DNA of 64,000 bases from Lampris incognitus (taxonomy: Eukaryota; Chordata; Actinopteri; Lampriformes; Lampridae). The notes under the pieces are model-generated. The model made no database searches and was not told the origin of the DNA. It saw only the letters and a program-made list of their open reading frames with translations. The DNA lies in assembly GCF_029633865.1 (NCBI RefSeq), contig NC_079216.1:68899667-68963666 (forward strand), given 5' to 3'. This document shows positions 11,830-23,839 of the stretch, piece by piece. Position 1 is the stretch's first letter. Each line of letters begins with the position of its first letter. The position numbers were made by a program, and so were the translations under genes.

Positions 11830-12209
11830 TTTGAGCGTTTAATTGACCCCACAAATGTGATGCTCCAGAAACTCAATCTGCTCAAAGAAGTGCCCATCCA
11901 ACCAATCCAACTTGTGGGAGCTGCTTCTGGAAGTGTGGGGTGCAATTTCTCCAGATTACCTCAACAAATTAACAGCTAGAATGCCAAAGGTCTGCAATGC
12001 TGTAATTGCTGCAAATGGAGGATTCTTTGACGAAAGCAAAGTTTGATGTAAAAAAAATCTTATTTCAAATACAAATCATTATTTCTAACCTTGTCAATGT
12101 CTTGACTCTATTTTCTATTCATTTCACAACATATGGTGGTGAATAAGTGTGACTTTTCATGGAAAACACGAAATTGTTTGGGTGATCCCAAACTTTTGAA
12201 CGGTAGTGT

Positions 12210-13140
12210 ATATATAAACTTAGTACAAAAGTAAGGACAAGTGTGTTTGGTAGATGATGTCTTGGTTGTAACGATGCTTCTTGGCAGTAACTCTTCTATC
12301 AGGCAGCTGATGGGCAGCCCCTGGGTACCAGAAGCTCAACACAAGAGCCAATAGCAACAGCAAAATGAGCTAAGCATTTACAACCTGTAGTCGGCCTGGG
12401 CTGTATCTGGAGAAAAGACAAAGTACAATGCCTCCCATCACTTCTCAGACACAACCGTCCAGACATGTTCAAATAAAGGTGATAGAGCCTGGAGACATCG
12501 ATTGGTTTTGGACACGATTTGCCCCAGACAACATGGAGTCCATTTGACATCAACAATATATAATGGCCAGCATTGATTGAAACACATGTCTAGACTTCAT
12601 CTTTTGGTTGTAGCTGAATGTTTTAAAGGTCATTGAAGCATCGTTTCGTCTCTCTGTTGTCCTTGTTGTCCGTCATCTCCATTCCCAATTTCTGTCCGTT
12701 TGCCTCCTGCAGGACCCAGTGATGCGCACACGAGCGCAGACAGTATCCTGGTGAAAACACGGGGAAACCCGGCAGGCGATGGCCGAATCATTTCCTAGTT
12801 TGGGAATGACGTCCCTCCCGGTTATATTTAGAGCCTATATAAAGCAGAGTCGCCCTCTATGCGTCGTTGACTCGGCTGCAGACGCGGGGGGAGGAGGTGA
12901 TATGGAGGGAAGTGTCCGGAGCGTGCCCGTCGTGTGGCCTATATAGTGAAATGCCTTCATTATGAACATTTAGATCGGTGCCTGGCTGCTTTGTGCAGGC
13001 TTTCCATAAACTTCCAACCTCACTGCGAATAAAGATGAAAACGCATAACCGTTACGCACCATGTCAACCTGACTTGGTCAGGGTCAGTCCCACCTCCTCA
13101 CGCATCGCTCATCTGTCAAAGTCCACAAAATGTTGTCGAT
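12210..13140. other. KRAS upstream flank, no gene recognised
   Basis: Non-coding sequence between the fold-back element and the KRAS promoter region. It becomes GC-richer from about 12690. No other gene or transposon protein is visible. Confidence 0.5.
12808..12844 (+). promoter_or_regulatory. Candidate core promoter motifs (CRE-like and TATA-like)
   Basis: tgacgtcc at 12808 and ctatataaag at 12835 lie in a locally GC-rich context. They could mark an upstream start site. Vertebrate KRAS promoters are usually TATA-less, so this may be chance. Confidence 0.25.
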
Positions 13141-13150
13141 ACGGCGTGTA

Positions 13151-13168
13151 GGGAGGGGGGGAGGGGGA
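13151..13168 (+). promoter_or_regulatory. G-run element upstream of KRAS exon 1, possible G-quadruplex
   Basis: A G-rich, A-punctuated tract with at least four GGG runs, about 420 bp upstream of the proposed exon 1 donor. Mammalian KRAS promoters contain a GA-rich nuclease-hypersensitive element that folds into G-quadruplexes; equivalence here is inference from composition and position. Confidence 0.4.
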
Positions 13169-13251
13169 GTGTACATCGTCGCTTATATTGCCACATAAGT
13201 CAAACGGTAAGAGCGGACCCGGCTGAAGGCCAGCGATGCTTTGTGGGTAAA

Positions 13252-13331
13252 GCGAGCCGAGCTGAGCCGAGCCGAGCTGAGCTGAGCCGAGCCGAGCTGA
13301 GCCGAGCCGAGCTGCGCTGCGCCGCGCTGCG
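13252..13331. repeat. gccgagctga-type tandem repeat
   Basis: Roughly eight imperfect copies of a 5/10-bp gccga/gctga unit ending in gctgc/gccgc variants, within the CpG-rich KRAS promoter region. Confidence 0.9.
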
Positions 13332-13439
13332 CCCGGTATCCGCCCATATTGGCGTACAGGCCAACCTGAGCAGCTAGGCCGAGCGCCCGCCGGATCAGAT
13401 GGGAAGTTTAATCGATTAATTTGACTCGACTCGGCCGTG

Positions 13440-13585
13440 CCTGCTGGCTTTCCCGACACGGCGGAGCGGCGTAAATGCGGGCGTTTCAGCGGGAGCCGGG
13501 AAATGCGGAGATCGTGTGAAAAAGCAGGATTATCTGTTTGACTTATTCGGTCGCTACTTCGGACGCGGAACTCCTCACGCTAAAG
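13440..13585 (+). other. kras: Probable KRAS non-coding exon 1
   Basis: GC-rich sequence ending in a strong donor, 'taaag|gtaaaac', with GT at 13586. Vertebrate KRAS has a 5' untranslated first exon, a long first intron and the start codon in exon 2, and this is the best-placed donor upstream of exon 2. The 5' boundary is approximate. Confidence 0.4.
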
Positions 13586-14011
13586 GTAAAACAAACGGGT
13601 GGCGTCGGTCCGCCCGCCCGCCCGCCCGTGTGTGTGTGTGTGTGTGTGCCCGTGCCCGCTCGCTCGGGACGGGCTGGTACAGCAGCACCACCCTCCGTGT
13701 CCGTGGTGTGAGCAGGTCCGGGAGGGAACCCGAGTCTTCTCCCGGCGACATTAGCCGCCGAGCGTCCGGGGGAACGTATCGTTGTTAGTGCAAACTACGC
13801 CCAGTTGTGAGCCTGACGTGTGGCCCTGCGCCGCAGAGCTGGGCGGTAGCTTGTTTATGGCGGCTCAGGCGGCCTCGCTCCGCTGTCAGTGAACGGTGCT
13901 CGGTGTGTCTGGCACACAGGAAAGTCAAGTTATCATTGTTGAATCTGCAGGTGAAACAACATGAGCTTTATTCCGTAAGGGCTAACCACTGCTGGCTGTG
14001 TGCTCCAAGGC

Positions 14012-14036
14012 TAGCCTAGCCTAGCCTAGCCTAGCC
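14012..14036. repeat. (CTAGC)5 short tandem repeat in KRAS intron 1
   Basis: Five tandem ctagc pentamers, ending in ctagccataaac. Confidence 0.9.
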
Positions 14037-14469
14037 ATAAACATTCGCTAACCACAATGCTCGTAAGCCTTCACAGCTTCCAGACTTTCTGTAGAACCAA
14101 CCTGGCAACCCAACGGGGGAATGGACTGTTGAAGTGCTGTGTACATGTTGGGACGCAAGCTAAAAGTGTAGTCTTTGTACACAAACTTGTAGTTCTTGTA
14201 CAACTGATGGAACGTTTGTGTGTGTGTGTGAGAGTGTGTGAATGTGTAACGACATTACTATTAGGTAGGCCTACATCCTTGCTGCTGTTGGTACCTAGCA
14301 GCTGACGGTACAGGTGTACTGACTTGTCAATCACTGGGGTTTCAGCATTGTTCCTTATAATAGAAACAATTGACAATATTTGGGGCCGGTGTTACTTGTG
14401 GACACCCTCGAGACAGAGCCACGGACAGTCCTGTCCATTCACTTAAAGACCAAGTCACTGGTAACTTGT

Positions 14470-14542
14470 CTTGCAGGCAGGTAGGCCGGCAGGTAGGCCG
14501 GCAGGCAGGCGGGCAGGCAGGCCGGCAGGCAAGCAGGCCTAC
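14470..14542. repeat. GCAGGYMGGC-type tandem repeat in KRAS intron 1
   Basis: Alternating gcaggtaggccg and gcaggcaggcgg units. A short CAT run follows at 14583-14606 and a GTTT-type run at 14746-14778. Confidence 0.9.
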
Positions 14543-14826
14543 TTGGTGCCGTGCTTGCACAGGACGGCCTCAGTACTGCTGCATCATCATCATCATCATC
14601 ATCATCTCGCCCGCGCTGGGCCGCGACGTTACCTTACACACACGCCTTTTAGCTTGCATGTATAAAAACATACCCCAATACTGCAAACTGTGGTAGTAAA
14701 TGTGTACCGTTGTGAGTTGAATACTTTCAGTGCAGGGTCTCTCTTTTGTTTGTTTGTTTGTGTGTTTGTTTGTTTGTGTGTCTAGACAAAGGCGTAACAA
14801 TCTCTACTGCCTGACCCCAGGGCAAC

Positions 14827-15108
14827 ACAGTAAGCACAATGTACAGTAAGCACAATGTACAGTAAGCACACTGTACAGTAAGCACTGTACAGTAAGCACA
14901 ATGTACAGTAAGCACAATGTACAGTAAGCACTGTACAGTAAGCACAATGTACAGTGAGCACTGTACAGTAAGCACAATGTACAGTGAGCACTGTACAGTA
15001 AGCACAATGTACAGTGAGCACTGTACAGTAAGCACAATGTACAGTGAGCACAATGTACAGTGAGCACTGTACAGTAAGCACAATGTACAGTAAGCACACT
15101 GTACACTG
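14827..15108. repeat. 14/16-bp tandem repeat in KRAS intron 1
   Basis: About 18 units alternating between a 16-bp form (agtaagcacaatgtac) and a 14-bp form lacking two bases (agtaagcactgtac), with agtgagc variants. Each unit contains the palindrome TGTACA or GTAC. The apparent cysteine-rich ORFs on the - strand are translations of the repeat. Confidence 0.95.
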
Positions 15109-15120
15109 TAGCTTGGGCAA

Positions 15121-15123
<3 letters not shown>

Positions 15124-15160
<37 letters not shown>
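15124..15160. repeat. (CTG)12 trinucleotide repeat in KRAS intron 1
   Basis: Twelve uninterrupted CTG triplets just after the 14/16-bp array. It lies in an intron, so no polyglutamine is implied. Confidence 0.95.
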
Positions 15161-15163
<3 letters not shown>

Positions 15164-15811
15164 CAGTGCTAGGAACTGTTAATTCAGAAAGCAGTCGAGA
15201 CAAGCAGGCAGCAGTTGCTCGTCAGTTTTGGAGCCTTAATGAAATGGTACAGATTTCTGCCTGGGGTTGTTTCCTATCTAGTAGCTGTTGCTCCAAACAT
15301 CATTGGATGTGGGCCAGATTTAGATATTGTTATTCAACTAATAGTGTCAGTAGTGATTTTGAAGTTTGTTTATTTTGTTTCGCAGGTCAAATCGGTTTGT
15401 AAATCTTTTTTTGTTTTGTTTGAAAGATCGATTGCTAGTTAATTGCCCTCTACCTAAAAGTATGCTATTTATTTAGTTGGGCTGCTTTACAGAATTTTGT
15501 TGCAGTTTTCCTCAGTTTTCATTCCCTTGTGTGCTCATAATCTGTTGTTGGTGAAGTTGGAAAACAAATACCCCTCTGTTTGCAGTGATTGGAGTTTCTT
15601 CTCAAGTTTTTATGGAAACCAACGGCTATTTATACAACAGAAATTTTTACTTTGAAAATCAAAATCATCAAATCTAATTTTCACCAGATGAGATGTGTAA
15701 TGAGGGAAACTATAACTAACTATAATAATTTGCCACTGTGATGTATTGCTGTGTGGAAAATCATTATTTGAACTCTCTTCTTTTTTTGCATCTTTTCTGT
15801 TTCTCAGGTGA

Positions 15812-15964
<153 letters not shown>

Positions 15965-16623
15965 TGAGATAGACTGTGTTCATGGTTCTTTGTGTATTTT
16001 GGTATGAGGGGGAAAAGGAGAAACGCTTAAAAGTAGAGTTCTAGCAGGTTTTTCAAGTTTTAGTCTTGGAAGACACCAAACAGGTTTTTTATTATTTTCA
16101 GAGACTATCTGGGTGGCTATGCTTTCAGGGGGGCACACAAAGCTGAGCAACTATAACAGCAGTCTGATTTTAGAAATTTTGATAAATTATTTTTAAAAAG
16201 TCAAATGTTTAAAAACGAAAATTGATTGATTGTTTGCATTATATTTGCATTATAGAGCATGAACTAGTGCTAATTCATTCCATTAGACAGCAATTATGTG
16301 TGTTTGGACAAAAAGATTATAAAGTCCTGCCATAATGTGCTTGAGTGCTTATATACATGACGCTAAGCCCCTGTTGTATTTTATTAAGGCTGTCAGCTTG
16401 GAAAATTGAGTTAAAAAAAAAAGAGGAATAACAACTGTGACACCCTCATGCTGAACCTGAGCAATTGCAATCTGTGAAGTCTTTCGTTGTCTCATATTCC
16501 TGCACAATAATACTTTACCTTAGATTATTGTCGTAGGGGCACACTTACAATTCCAGAATATATGAGCCACAGCCAGTGCTAAATCAGTTGGCAGCTTGAT
16601 TTAGGTGAAAACTGGAGTCCTGA

Positions 16624-16830
<207 letters not shown>

Positions 16831-17023
16831 TGAGCTAAGGGCTGTGATTAGTAGAGTCTCTCTGAGGCCTGGCTGCCCAATAAATGGTCTTAAAAGGCCT
16901 GCTTAAGATGGTAAGATAGTTGTGAGCAAAGAGAAATGGAGGAACATGTAAAGTATTTCTTGTTAAAGGTCTATTCTAATATGCAGGTAAATAACTGTTC
17001 TGAAATGTCTGTAGATTGTATAG

Positions 17024-17389
<366 letters not shown>

Positions 17390-18528
17390 TAGTTCACCAA
17401 AAACCTGTTGTAGCACAATTCCATTGAAGATTTTGGGTGCAGAGAAGTTGCATTTGGGTCGCCTTGGTATTGGCTGAATAGATACAGCAGCCACTCTGAA
17501 ACATTTCACTGCAGAATCAATTGTCATTATACAAGCGTGATAAGCTCACAGCATCTGTGGCAGGTGTCCTTTCAATGGCTTGATAATCTCAGCATTTGAA
17601 TCACATGAAAATCTTTCAGGTGGTGCTTTTGATTTGTGTCGCATTCAGTGCCTCTGGTCTTTTTTTCCCCCCCTCTTCTCCCCCTTTTTTATAATGCTGC
17701 TTGGAAATGTCTCGGGCAATGTGCAATGCAACGTCTTTGATACATGGAATTTTTTATTAATGGGGGATAGTGGAATTACTGCATGCTGCTTTAACGGGAA
17801 TATATGAAATGATTTCATCATTAGGGCCATCTGTAATGGATCCTGCATTTTAATTAATCAAATCAGCAAACGTCATGGAATCTGCATGGTAGTATTGTCG
17901 GTAATTACCACGAGCGTTAATGATTCTCCTTATTGGCTATTGTGACTGTGACAAATTATTGAGGGATGTGCCTCGGCGTAGTGACATCAAGTTGTGTGTG
18001 CTTGTGAGCATGGCCTAGTTTGACTGGATGGCTGTTTTGTACGCATACCCTTTCCTGATGTGTCTGTATATGGGCAATTACAGCTCCTCCTGGTGCTGGG
18101 GACATGATGACACAATGATTCATTTCTTACAGTTCTCTCTACCAATCTCTATCTGGGTGTACTTGTAAGCCACCATCCACATAGTGCTGTCATGACTACA
18201 GGTGACGTTGGTAGTCACTCGGTAAATTTGAGTCTTATCCTTTTTTCTCCCCCCCCCCCCCCCCCAGGCGTCACAAGTGAAAATCTCACATCTTACTCTT
18301 AAATGGTGTCTGCCCATAATACAAACAAATATAGTATTAGCTGGCCAGACGTTTGCAGGCAAACTTATGTCAGACCACTAACCTGCTTGGCTCCTTTGCA
18401 CTAGAACATATCCATGCCCCCTCTGCCTACTTGATCATTTCCAGATGCAGCCGTTGTCTGTAACAAATGCAGCCGTATGTCCCCCCTGTATTCCCTAACA
18501 TTGAGGGAGGTTGTGTCTCACACTGCAG

Positions 18529-18648
18529 AGAGTGGAGGATGCCTTTTACACTCTGGTACGGGAGATCAGGCTGTACCGGCTCAATAAGCTCAGCAAGGAA
18601 GAAAAGACTCCGCGCTGTGTCAAGCTTAAAAAGTGTGTTGTGATGTGA
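18529..18648 (+). CDS. kras: KRAS alternative terminal exon 4A (KRAS4A tail)
   Basis: Acceptor 'cacactgcag' precedes 18529. The frame reads [13 protein letters not shown] and ends [18 protein letters not shown] with stop TGA at 18646-18648. Cys186 with CVVM is a CaaX box for farnesylation, and Cys180 is at the position palmitoylated in mammalian KRAS4A. A donor (gtaagtg) at 18654 lets the exon splice onward so that exon 4B becomes untranslated, as in mammals. Conserved reading frame and both splice sites argue that fish KRAS4A is expressed. Confidence 0.95.
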   Translation, partial: RVEDAFYTLVREIRLYRLNKLSKEEKTPRCVKLKKCVVM

Positions 18649-19708
18649 ACGGGGTAAGTGTACAGCCGTTGTCCCCGCCAGGTGTGTGTGTTGGTGGGGA
18701 TGGTGGGGGATGCAGACAAGAGGGCGTGCAGAGAGAACCGGTGTTTCAAGGCCTCTCCAAGCTAACCCTCTGGTTTCTCCTGTGATCGTGGCGAGGTTCT
18801 CCCTGGAAGCTGGCACGGCGTTCGATTTTATTTATTTATTTATTTTCTCCCTCCCTCTGTTGGTGTTTTTGTGTACCATGCCTGATCACTCTCTAAACTT
18901 CTGAAATAATGGTTGAGAGAAAAGTACGAGCTGGGAAACTGACTCGCACAGTAATCTGGGTAATGTGGGTGCAAAATAAAGTACTAAAATGTCTATGCGG
19001 AGGTGTGATTGGCTGTGCTGTGAATGACAGTTGTGTGTGGATATGTGCGTGGTTGCGTGAGCGTTTTCTGTGCAGGCATCAAATCTCTGTCTCTCCACTG
19101 TGTGTCTTTTCTTGCTGTTTTTGTCACACCCTGAAGTGACTTTGTAGGCCTTTGCTCTGTAGTTGGCGCCCCGTATCTCAAGGTAGCTTGATCACATGGT
19201 GTTGATTTTTGTCCTAACCCGTTTGAGTGTCACCGTCACACGATGGACGGATTCGCCGTCTCTTGTTATGAAAGAGATACCTTGTCACTTTCACTTTTTT
19301 GTAGATGTCTCACAGCTATGACAGGACATTTGATGACACACAGACACAGGTGAATAGCTGGGAGTGGTCTGCTCTCACTGTGGCATACAGACCCATTGAG
19401 AATGATTTGCCGGAGTTGTGGAATGGACTTGAACCCTATTCAAGATTTATTATTTATTTATTTTTAGATCAGAGCATGCTTCCTGGTTATTAGTGTGCAG
19501 ACCAGCTATATTTCATAGCTAATACAGATAAAGGAATCAGACAAAACACTGCAAGAGTCCATGAAGTTTGTCACTGGAGACAGAACAGCTTCAGGCTGTC
19601 CATCATTATTAGATTATGGAGAGGAGCCGTGGTTAATCCACTTCTCGCTTTGGGACAGAATTATTCACAGACTTGAGAAGTCAGTCTTATTCCAGAATAA
19701 ACATTTAG

Positions 19709-19990
<282 letters not shown>

Positions 19991-20348
19991 ATAATCATCC
20001 CCTTTTTTGAGACAGTCTAAAAAGCAAACACGTCGAACAGTTTAAGTAATACGTTTTGTACATTACACTAAATTATTAGCCTCTTTCTCAATACACACCA
20101 TATTAATACTAAAATGAACCTGATTTTTTTTCTTCTGCCTTTTCATTTATTTGCTACTTGGAAACCAATAAGCTTTATTTTCTGTTTAGTGCCAGTTGCC
20201 CACGTGTGTTGGTCCAACAGATAGTTTGATTTTATAGGAAGATCTGTTGAGTTGTTGGATTTTTCTATAAATATGAGTTGATAATGTCTCGACTCATTTT
20301 GGATAAATCTATGTAGTAAAAACTTTTTTTCCTGAAAGGCCATGGCTT

Positions 20349-20354
20349 AATAAA
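20349..20354 (+). terminator. Candidate proximal KRAS poly(A) signal
   Basis: AATAAA about 360 bases after the 4B stop, followed by a T/G-rich downstream stretch. Confidence 0.4.
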
Positions 20355-21655
20355 GTTCTGTGATGCCCTTTTAAGTATGGGATGCCAAAGAGTTCATTTC
20401 CATCCCATTCAATTAGAGAAAAACAAAAGACACGGAGCAAGGACCAACATTTACAAGGATGAAATCCACGTCGTAGCCACTGTATATGTTGCTGATCCGT
20501 AGAACGCCCTCATGTGACTCCGTTCTGTCATTGATAAGCGTATTCCTGTGAAGTCCCTTCTTCCAAGAATGTTTCTCACCATAATGGGTTAATTCATTTG
20601 CAGTTTGTCGATGCTTCCTATCATGTGGGTTGTGATTTCTTGCCTACAAAACCTTTTTTTTGTTTTGTTTTTTTTGTTTGCATGCATTGTGTCCTTGATG
20701 ATGTGTGAATAGCAAACTGTTCCTAACACTGTGTGATACAGGTCACGGAGCCTGAACTGAGCAACTCTGATCTCTGTTGATATCACACGGCGTTAGTTTT
20801 TTTCTTCTTTTTTAGGCTTTTTTAAGTACTTAGTTAGCTAGTATGCCCCACATCTGAAGAGGAAATCAGCTATGTGTTGAAAAAAAAGTTTCCATGATGA
20901 TACATGGCAAACAAAATCTGTCTTGCAGACCACAAAAACCATGTTTCTGTTTTTCCCCCCTTAACTGTGACCGCGTGGGACCAGCAGCCAAGTATTTTGT
21001 TGGTTAGGCAACTTCATGTTCCCTGTTCTCACCTCGTCACAAGTCGCTGTCTCCTGGATGGCTTTACTGTAGGAATGCATCGCCTGCTGAAGGTGGATGA
21101 GTTTGGGGTTGGATGCAGGATTGTTTGCTTGTATAGTGATTCTTTGCAAAGCAATTACAACGGTGGAGTCTTCCTTCGAAAACGCGCTCGAGAATACTTG
21201 ATTTAACCGTTTTGCTCGTTTGCCATCCCATTGTTGTAGGTGCTATAGAAAGTCTGATTTGTGTAGTCATGAATTCCCAACAGCCGCAGTAAAAGCTGTC
21301 ATAGGGTCCTAATAGTGTGCCTCCGATGCTTTGTCACGCTGTTGCGATGCTGCTGCTTCTTCAACCTTGTGTCTCCTGGTTTGGTTGTTAACATGAAGCA
21401 TCTACTCCGTAGGAACCTTCCTCTCAAATGTTCTTGGAGCCTCCATCTTACCCCTCCCCGCGCCTACCAGGGATACTTATTAGTACAATGTCACGGAGAG
21501 TGTTCAGAAAGGTGTAGTTTAAGTGGATTTTCAAATTCCTCTGTTTTAAAAGCCCCCCACCCCCTTGATTTATTTGCTAAGATGTTGAATTGTTTGCTGG
21601 GCTGCCTTTCAACAGAGACTATTGTCCAGTGAAGTTATTCTCTCACATTTTCTCT

Positions 21656-21661
21656 AATAAA
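21656..21661 (+). terminator. Candidate middle KRAS poly(A) signal
   Basis: AATAAA followed by 'acttgtgtatcagagtgatg', a G/T-rich context suitable for cleavage. Confidence 0.4.
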
Positions 21662-22666
21662 ACTTGTGTATCAGAGTGATGTAACTGGAACTGATGTTTG
21701 TAAATGAGGCAATAATTGCCATAAAATTAGTTTTTAGAGAATATTGTCCGCATTTAACACAAAAAGCCCTGGGTCCGTGCACAAATTGCATCTTTCCCCC
21801 CCAGCCTAGTTCCCTCTCACTGCCCTGGGGCTTGTTTTGTTGTGTGCGTTCTGTCGTCTCCTGTGTGCATTAGGTGCTACGTTCAGGCTGCACATAGGCA
21901 ACCATGTGCCATGGAGGTGCCAGGAGGACGTAGGATTTCTTTCCAACCAATCACCACACCAGGTGATTTTTAGTTTGTCCTCTTGGGGTGAAGGTGTCTT
22001 GATTGGTGAAATTGTCCAGTGTCGGGATTGGTTGGAAAGGAAACCTGCATATGCGTTGCACTCAGAGGCACATGGTTACCTGTATTTGATTTAGTCGATT
22101 AAAAACGAGGCATGACGATGCTCAGCTTGTCATGAATGGCTCAAGAGACGCTTAAAATAATTTTAGATTTGCTTTCAGGATTGATTAATTTTGACCCAAA
22201 TTAGTGTTGCCTCTTCTTCATGAATTGGATAACTGTGTAGTTTAATTATAGACCCCACATGTTGACAATACTGTATCCAAAAAAAAAAAATAAAAAAAAA
22301 AATAAAAAAAATAAAAAATTGTTGTACCGGAAATATTCCTCCTCCTTGTATTGTGTGCCAACAGCTGATTTCTGAACTGTATCATTTATACCCGGATCGT
22401 ATTTTAACAACCTTTGTATAGTTGTGATACTGAAAGGTGCATATTTTGTAAATTGTGCTTCATTTCATTGGTGTGTCTAAATGAATGTTGCTGTAATGGA
22501 GTTTCACTCTTTGTGTATGTGACTAGGGAGTGTGACTCGGTCCAGGTCTAGGGGGGTGAATGAATGACCACTTTACAACAAACCAATTTGGGGCAGTGTA
22601 GAGTGGTAATCTGATCTCAAATGAGTCTATTTTTGCCATGAATCTCACCACTCCTATTTAATGTGT

Positions 22667-22684
22667 AATAAAGAACAAAATAAA
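22667..22684 (+). terminator. Candidate distal KRAS poly(A) signals
   Basis: Two AATAAA hexamers (22667 and 22679), followed by 'cttgtgttgatttatcc'. This is the best candidate for the end of the long mRNA. Confidence 0.5.
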
Positions 22685-22690
22685 AAGGAA

Positions 22691-23504
22691 CTCATCTTGT
22701 GTTGATTTATCCAGCTGGCAATTTCTTGGTGGTTCTGGCGCTGTTATTCAAAGAATCCCCAGCCACTTGGTTTCCCTATTTTAAAGGGCTTTTTGTTTGT
22801 TTGCTTGTTTTTGTTTAGTGCAAGCTGTTTGGGGACTAACTCTGTGAAATGCTGAATTAGTTGTCTGTCGTGTTATCTGTGCAACACCCCAAGCAGGAGA
22901 TGCATGGTAATGGTAATTCTAGCGTTCATCTCGATGTATGTAACAGCAGAAATCATACAATTAAAGTTCCCTCAGATTCAATAATTTACTTACCAAGATT
23001 TACCGTTATAGCCCCCCCGTGCAGAACGTACATCTCACCGGAAGAGGGCGCTGTTTTCTCACCCTGGCAAGCCAACCGCTCAGTTAAACGGGGCTCATTT
23101 TCCCAGAGGAAGTGAGTGTAGCTCGAGTCCAAAGAAACCCAGCCTTTCAAGAGTTTGACCAGAGAAGTAATAGAGGAATCGATGTGGAAAATAAGTAAAC
23201 ATGTTTGGTGAACGACGAAGGTTGGTCTCAAGATGTGATTAAGTCGGACATCAATTTGCCATACAATGCACAAATTCATTCAAAAGGCCTCATGCTTCAA
23301 AATTAGATTAGGTTTTGAAGACGTTTTATCCACACCAGCCAACCTGAGATACGCCATTGCCTTGTCTGTATAATGTGATGTCAAGGAAAGCCGCTGCTGA
23401 AAATAGATTCTAATTTGGGATTAATTTCCAAAGGTATAAACCAAGATATTATAAAAACGAGGGAGTTGAAAAGCCGAAAACATTTTAATGACCAGTGTTT
23501 TACT
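22691..23504. other. Intergenic DNA downstream of KRAS
   Basis: No gene or recognisable repeat protein seen between the distal poly(A) signals and the 3' end of the LINE that follows. Confidence 0.5.
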
Positions 23505-23839
23505 TCATTCATTCATCTTAAGCCGCTTCTCCGGGGTCGGGTCACGGTGGCAGCAAGCTAAGTAGGGCACTCCAGACGTCCCTCCCCTCAGCAATGCCCT
23601 CAAGCCCCTCCTGGGGGATCCCAAGGCGTTCCCAGGCCAGATTGGACATGTAGTCCCTCTAGCGCGTTCTGGGTCTACCCCAGGGTCTCCACCCAGTTGG
23701 CCGTGCCCGATAAACCTCCAAAGGAAGGCGTCCAGGAGGCATCCTGATCAGATGCCCGAACCCCCTCAACTGACTCCTTTCGACACGAAGAAGCAGCGGC
23801 TCTAACCCGAGCTTCCTCAGGATGTCCGAGATCCTCACC

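Larger units (their letters stand above)
11012..12208. mobile_element. Fold-back (palindromic) Tc1-like DNA transposon
   Basis: Two arms of equal length (11012-11546 and 11674-12208, 535 bp each) are reverse complements; the one mismatch I noticed by eye is near 12171. The 127-bp centre is unique. The outer ends begin cactaccgttcaaaagtttg and sit between TA dinucleotides (11010-11011 and 12209-12210), as expected for Tc1/mariner insertion. Each arm carries a Tc1 terminus, its leader and the N-terminal part of transposase; the catalytic DDE domain is absent. The element is therefore a non-autonomous derivative with two converging 5' halves. Transcription through it would give a long hairpin RNA. 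Confidence 0.93.
19991..22690 (+). other. kras: KRAS 3' untranslated region
   Basis: No coding exon follows the exon 4B stop, and the sequence is AT-rich with T runs and an A-rich tract at 22278-22318. The end is placed at the last poly(A) signal cluster. A long 3'UTR is usual for vertebrate KRAS. The true extent needs transcript data. Confidence 0.7.

Noticed and set aside
14727..15203. Cysteine/tyrosine-rich open frames on the - strand in KRAS intron 1
   Set aside because: They repeat with the 14/16-bp array and run into the CTG tract; no independent coding signal.
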